Shown here in pieces: positions 27,695-29,966 of a DNA stretch of 29,966 bases. Both the position numbers and the translations under genes were made by a program. The notes beneath the pieces were generated by a model. It saw only the letters and a program-made list of their open reading frames with translations. It made no database searches and was not told the DNA's origin. How positions within the stretch are numbered: position 1 is the first letter of the stretch; the number at the start of each line of letters is the position of its first letter. The stretch lies in NCBI GenBank assembly GCA_039920305.1, contig JBDSEA010000012.1:1-29966 (forward strand). The letters run 5' to 3'. The DNA comes from DASRAJ01 sp039920305 (GTDB lineage: Bacteria; Bacteroidota; Bacteroidia; Chitinophagales; UBA10324).

Positions 27695-27728
27695 GAGTTA
27701 AAAAAAATTTACCTCTCATTTTTAACTC
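27695..27728. repeat. inverted repeat upstream of the propeller lipoprotein
   Basis: GAGTTAAAAA (27695-27704) and TTTTTAACTC (27719-27728), a 10-base perfect inverted repeat with a 14-base spacer. It lies between the stop of the Met-rich gene and the start of the lipoprotein gene. It could end the upstream transcript or be an operator. Confidence 0.4.
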
Positions 27729-27744
27729 TTATTCCCCTGGAATG

Positions 27745-28425
27745 TTACCTATCAGATTTCATGTTTTGTTTAGAACCCTTCATCACATCTTCCTTGGTGA
27801 GACCAGTGGTATTAATGTCCGGATCACCTGATCCGCCTTGTGGAGAGAATGTGAGTTTTTGCATGTATTCAGGATTTCCTCCGTTCATTTTTTCTTTAAC
27901 TATTTCTCCATAGGCTTTACGTGCCTCTTCAACAGTTTTTTTGCCGGTGATAATATCATGTGCAAGGTTTAATGCCAGAAGATTATTTCCTTCCATATCA
28001 CAACGTGCACTTAGTAAACCCTGTGTCCTGTCAACACCTACACTGCCATCGAATTTTCCAAGTTCATCGTATTTTTCAACCGGCACCTTGTAACTGATGG
28101 TTTGCATAAGCATGTCAGTATGCTCGACCGGGAAACTGTGTTTTGTTACCTGCTTATTTACGTAAATGCTTTCCCATTGTCCTTTATTCATCCATCCCAG
28201 TACTTCAGGACCCATTACATCGGGCTTGCCATATTTGTCCATCATGTCTTTAGCAGCCATTTGTGATGCTTCAGGCCAGCTTTTTAAATCGGGCATCATG
28301 TCATTATTATTCATGGACATTCTTTTATCATCCATTTCCATCTTTTTCTCCTGCGATTTAGCCCGGGTTGATAAAAGTCCCATGGTGATGATCATTACTA
28401 ATAGCAATAAGTTGTTTGCTTTCAT
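27745..28425 (-). CDS. secreted Met-rich protein of unknown function
   Basis: 226 residues with signal peptide MKANNLLLLVMIITMGLL and cleavage near AKSQ. The first mature residues are Met-rich (KKMEMDDKRMSMNNNDMM: six Met in about 18 residues), a composition typical of weak Cu(I)/Ag(I)-binding segments. The remaining ~180 residues contain recognisable but unnamed motifs (LKSWPEASQMAAKDMMDKYG, HTDMLMQTISYKVP, KYDELGKFDGSVGVDRT, LLALNLAHDIITGKK) that I have seen in unannotated proteins of several phyla. Function is not assigned. Its ATG overlaps the sigma-like gene's TGA (ATGA), which implies coupled translation. Confidence 0.8.
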   Translation of the reverse strand: MKANNLLLLVMIITMGLLSTRAKSQEKKMEMDDKRMSMNNNDMMPDLKSWPEASQMAAKDMMDKYGKPDVMGPEVLGWMNKGQWESIYVNKQVTKHSFPVEHTDMLMQTISYKVPVEKYDELGKFDGSVGVDRTQGLLSARCDMEGNNLLALNLAHDIITGKKTVEEARKAYGEIVKEKMNGGNPEYMQKLTFSPQGGSGDPDINTTGLTKEDVMKGSKQNMKSDR

Positions 28426-28898
28426 TTTGTTGGTTTTAATTGTTTAAATGATTTAATAAATACAGATGAAGAGTTTGTTCTTCGTAATTCTAAAAATTCC
28501 TCATGTAGTTTTCTTTTAACCTCATCTTCACTCAGGTTGAGAAAGAAAGCAGCTTCTTTCAATGTCCCGCATCTTGTAAAGAGAAGATTCAGAACAGATT
28601 GAGTTTTAGCAGGAGTGCTTTTTTTCGGCTCTATTTGATGCTGTAACAATTGTTGAATGGCGAATTTGTATGTGTAACTGATTAGTTCAGGACAATGTCC
28701 CTGGGTAGACCTGGAAATAATCTTATTGTAAATAACCTGTTGAAACGCTTTAATGAAGATTTCATCCGCAAAGCCTTTATCTTTTGAAAGATTGCTAATA
28801 ACGCCATACATAACCGGCGCGTATCTATCGTAAAGTGTTTCCCACGATTTTACATTATCTGCTTCATTAAGGGAGGTGTAATAGTTTGATGTTTCCAT
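28422..28898 (-). CDS. divergent ECF-like sigma factor
   Basis: 158 residues, short for an ECF sigma. The N-terminal part fits region 2.1-2.2 (WETLYDRYAPVMYGVISNLSKD, FADEIFIKAFQQV). The C-terminal part fits region 4 (VLNLLFTRCGTLKEAAFFL and NLSEDEVKRKLHEEFLELRR), with the usual helix-turn-helix layout. Region 2.3-2.4, which melts and reads the -10 element, is poorly conserved: the usual aromatic ARN-type segment is replaced by YTYKFAIQQLLQHQ. No anti-sigma gene follows; the Met-rich secreted protein takes that place. It could be an active, altered or degenerate sigma factor. The start ATG 28898 is not preceded by a purine-rich site. Confidence 0.65.
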   Translation of the reverse strand: METSNYYTSLNEADNVKSWETLYDRYAPVMYGVISNLSKDKGFADEIFIKAFQQVIYNKIISRSTQGHCPELISYTYKFAIQQLLQHQIEPKKSTPAKTQSVLNLLFTRCGTLKEAAFFLNLSEDEVKRKLHEEFLELRRTNSSSVFIKSFKQLKPTK

Positions 28899-29185
28899 TT
28901 AACAATCAGGTATTAATACCTTACTTCTACTATGTACGGCTGAAAATGTAATGCCATGTCAAAATTCAATTGTCACCTTCATGACAATTGAAAAAAATAA
29001 AACTGAGGTTTTGAAAACGGGTTTTTATTTGTGGAAATTCAAAGAAAAAACAAATTATGAGTTACATCCCATTGCCTTAAGAATGAATGCATCAATAAAA
29101 AATTAAGCGGGTTGGCGGTATTAACGTATTTTATTTTTAATTGTGGGGAAAAAGTTTCACGCTTCATCTTATTTCCACCGGGTAA
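28899..29185. other. regulatory spacer between Crp/Fnr gene and sigma-like gene
   Basis: 287 bases without a credible gene. Contents: a perfect palindrome GGTATTAATACC (28909-28920), an inverted repeat (28965-28992), a weak -7-like TACATTTT on the minus strand (28950-28943) with TTG 16 bases upstream (28969-28967), and a second partial GGTATTAA (29117-29124). Confidence 0.6.
28965..28992. promoter_or_regulatory. putative Crp/Fnr-type operator TGTCA-N6-TGACA
   Basis: 11-base perfect arms TTCAATTGTCA (28965-28975) and TGACAATTGAA (28982-28992) with a 6-base centre. The core TGTCA-N6-TGACA has the geometry of the CRP site TGTGA-N6-TCACA. It overlaps the weak -33-like TTG of the sigma-gene promoter candidate and lies 67-94 bases upstream of its ATG. 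A Crp/Fnr regulator is encoded next door. Confidence 0.5.
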
Positions 29186-29875
29186 TCAGTTGTCTAATTC
29201 CTTAATATTTGGAATGATGACCTTGCTTCTGCCTTCGTAAATAATCTTCTTTTCTTTTACAAGGTTATTGATTACAGTGGATACAGTCTGCCGTGAAGAG
29301 GCTGTAAAATCTGCGATATCCTGATGGTTGCAGAGCATGTTTATTTCTGCTTTCTCACCTGTCCATTTGCCCTCGTATTGGGCATGCAGCTTAAAGAAGT
29401 TTATCACCCTTGATCTCACATCCTTATAAACCAGATCGCAATATTTCTTGCTGATGATGTTTAATTTATGTCCTACCATTTTGGAAAAGCTGAGAGCAAG
29501 ACCAGGTTTCGTTGCCAATATATTTTCAAAATTCTCCAGTTTAAATGAGCAAATCAAGGCCTCGGCAGAAAGGACCTGGGCAAACTCACAATCTATATTT
29601 GCAGTGGTCTTCAGAGTGAGCTCACCGAATATATCTCCGTCCTTTAAAATTTCGGAAACCACCTCGATGCCTTTCTCAACACCGAAAGCAATTTTAATTC
29701 TTCCATGGTTAAGAATATACACCCTGTCTTTTTCTTTTGCATGCGAATAAATGATTTCATTTCTTTTTGCCCTTTTCAATTCTGAAATTTTACACAGCTC
29801 ATGAATTTCAGGTTCACTATGCCCGGTAAATAAATCATGATTCCGTAAGAGCCAATATTGAATTTCACCAACCAA
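29186..29875 (-). CDS. Crp/Fnr-family transcriptional regulator
   Basis: 229 residues. No in-frame ATG precedes the effector domain, so the TTG at 29875 is used. The cNMP-binding-like domain spans ~15-125 with the turn LNHGRIKIAF and the glycine-rich DGDIFGEL, but lacks the conserved RxA(S/T) phosphate-binding segment of true cAMP receptors (TTANIDCEFAQV instead). There is no FNR-like cysteine cluster at the N-terminus. The dimerisation helix is ~130-160. The winged helix-turn-helix is ~180-225, with HQDIADFTASSRQTVSTVINNL aligning to CRP [22 protein letters not shown]. The recognition helix therefore has R195, Q196 and T200 where CRP has R180, E181 and R185. It lies upstream of the sigma-like gene, separated by a 287-base spacer holding a CRP-like site. 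Confidence 0.92.
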   Translation of the reverse strand: MVGEIQYWLLRNHDLFTGHSEPEIHELCKISELKRAKRNEIIYSHAKEKDRVYILNHGRIKIAFGVEKGIEVVSEILKDGDIFGELTLKTTANIDCEFAQVLSAEALICSFKLENFENILATKPGLALSFSKMVGHKLNIISKKYCDLVYKDVRSRVINFFKLHAQYEGKWTGEKAEINMLCNHQDIADFTASSRQTVSTVINNLVKEKKIIYEGRSKVIIPNIKELDN

Positions 29876-29914
29876 TGAGAATAAGTTTTTACACTTAAAA
29901 TGGAAAAAACGGCT

Positions 29915-29945
29915 GTTTCATGAGGGAGGAAGGGATTTTTGAAAC
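29915..29945. repeat. weak inverted repeat upstream of Crp/Fnr gene
   Basis: GTTTCA (29915-29920) and TGAAAC (29940-29945), 19 bases apart, 40-70 bases before the Crp/Fnr start. It is short and may be chance. Confidence 0.2.
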
Positions 29946-29966
29946 GGTCACAGTTATTTCAATTAC

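Noticed and set aside
1..29966. CRISPR array, IS element, prophage or tRNA gene
   Set aside because: No regularly spaced direct repeats, transposase/integrase-like protein or cloverleaf was seen on either strand by eye.

Overview
The window looks like chromosomal DNA of a Bacteroidota bacterium, most like the Chitinophagales/Sphingobacteriales side. The evidence is four secreted proteins with type IX secretion (T9SS) C-terminal sorting domains, a short (287-residue) primary sigma factor without region 1.1, the Bacteroidota-style promoter TTG-N20-TATATTTG, and the almost complete absence of Shine-Dalgarno sequences. No rRNA, tRNA, insertion sequence, integrase or CRISPR array was recognised.

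Region 1 (1-6066, + strand) holds three consecutive modular surface or secreted proteins, the first cut by the window edge. Their N-terminal heads differ (a Bacteroidota beta-propeller in the second and probably the first; Kelch-like blades in the third). All carry the same cassette: a PKD domain with paired cysteines, an Ig-like domain and a T9SS tail. A fourth, unrelated T9SS cargo lies at 18775-20418. None of the T9SS machinery is in the window.

Region 2 (6087-12952, - strand) is a housekeeping block read in the order rpsO, pnp, rpoD/sigA, rpe, followed 19 bases later by a TonB-dependent receptor. rpsO has the best promoter in the window.

Region 3 (13232-21273, + strand) holds kdsB (CMP-KDO synthesis), an AsmA-like envelope protein followed 2 bases later by an orphan sensor histidine kinase, an 879-base tract containing one unassigned small ORF and two possible minus-strand membrane micro-ORFs, a T9SS cargo protein and a class I methyltransferase.

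Region 4 (21334-29875, - strand) is a probable metal-resistance/envelope-stress island. Read along the minus strand it holds a Crp/Fnr regulator, a divergent ECF-like sigma factor overlapping a Met-rich secreted protein, a beta-propeller lipoprotein, a strong terminator, a small Cys/His-rich secreted protein, and a CzcA-type RND pump with its adaptor but no outer-membrane channel. An inverted repeat with CRP-like geometry (TGTCA-N6-TGACA) lies between the Crp/Fnr gene and the sigma gene. The regulator's recognition helix differs from E. coli CRP at two base-contacting positions, one of which reads the base pair that is changed in the repeat. This possible regulator/site pair, with the sigma/Met-rich pair behind it, is the best candidate here for an undescribed regulatory system.
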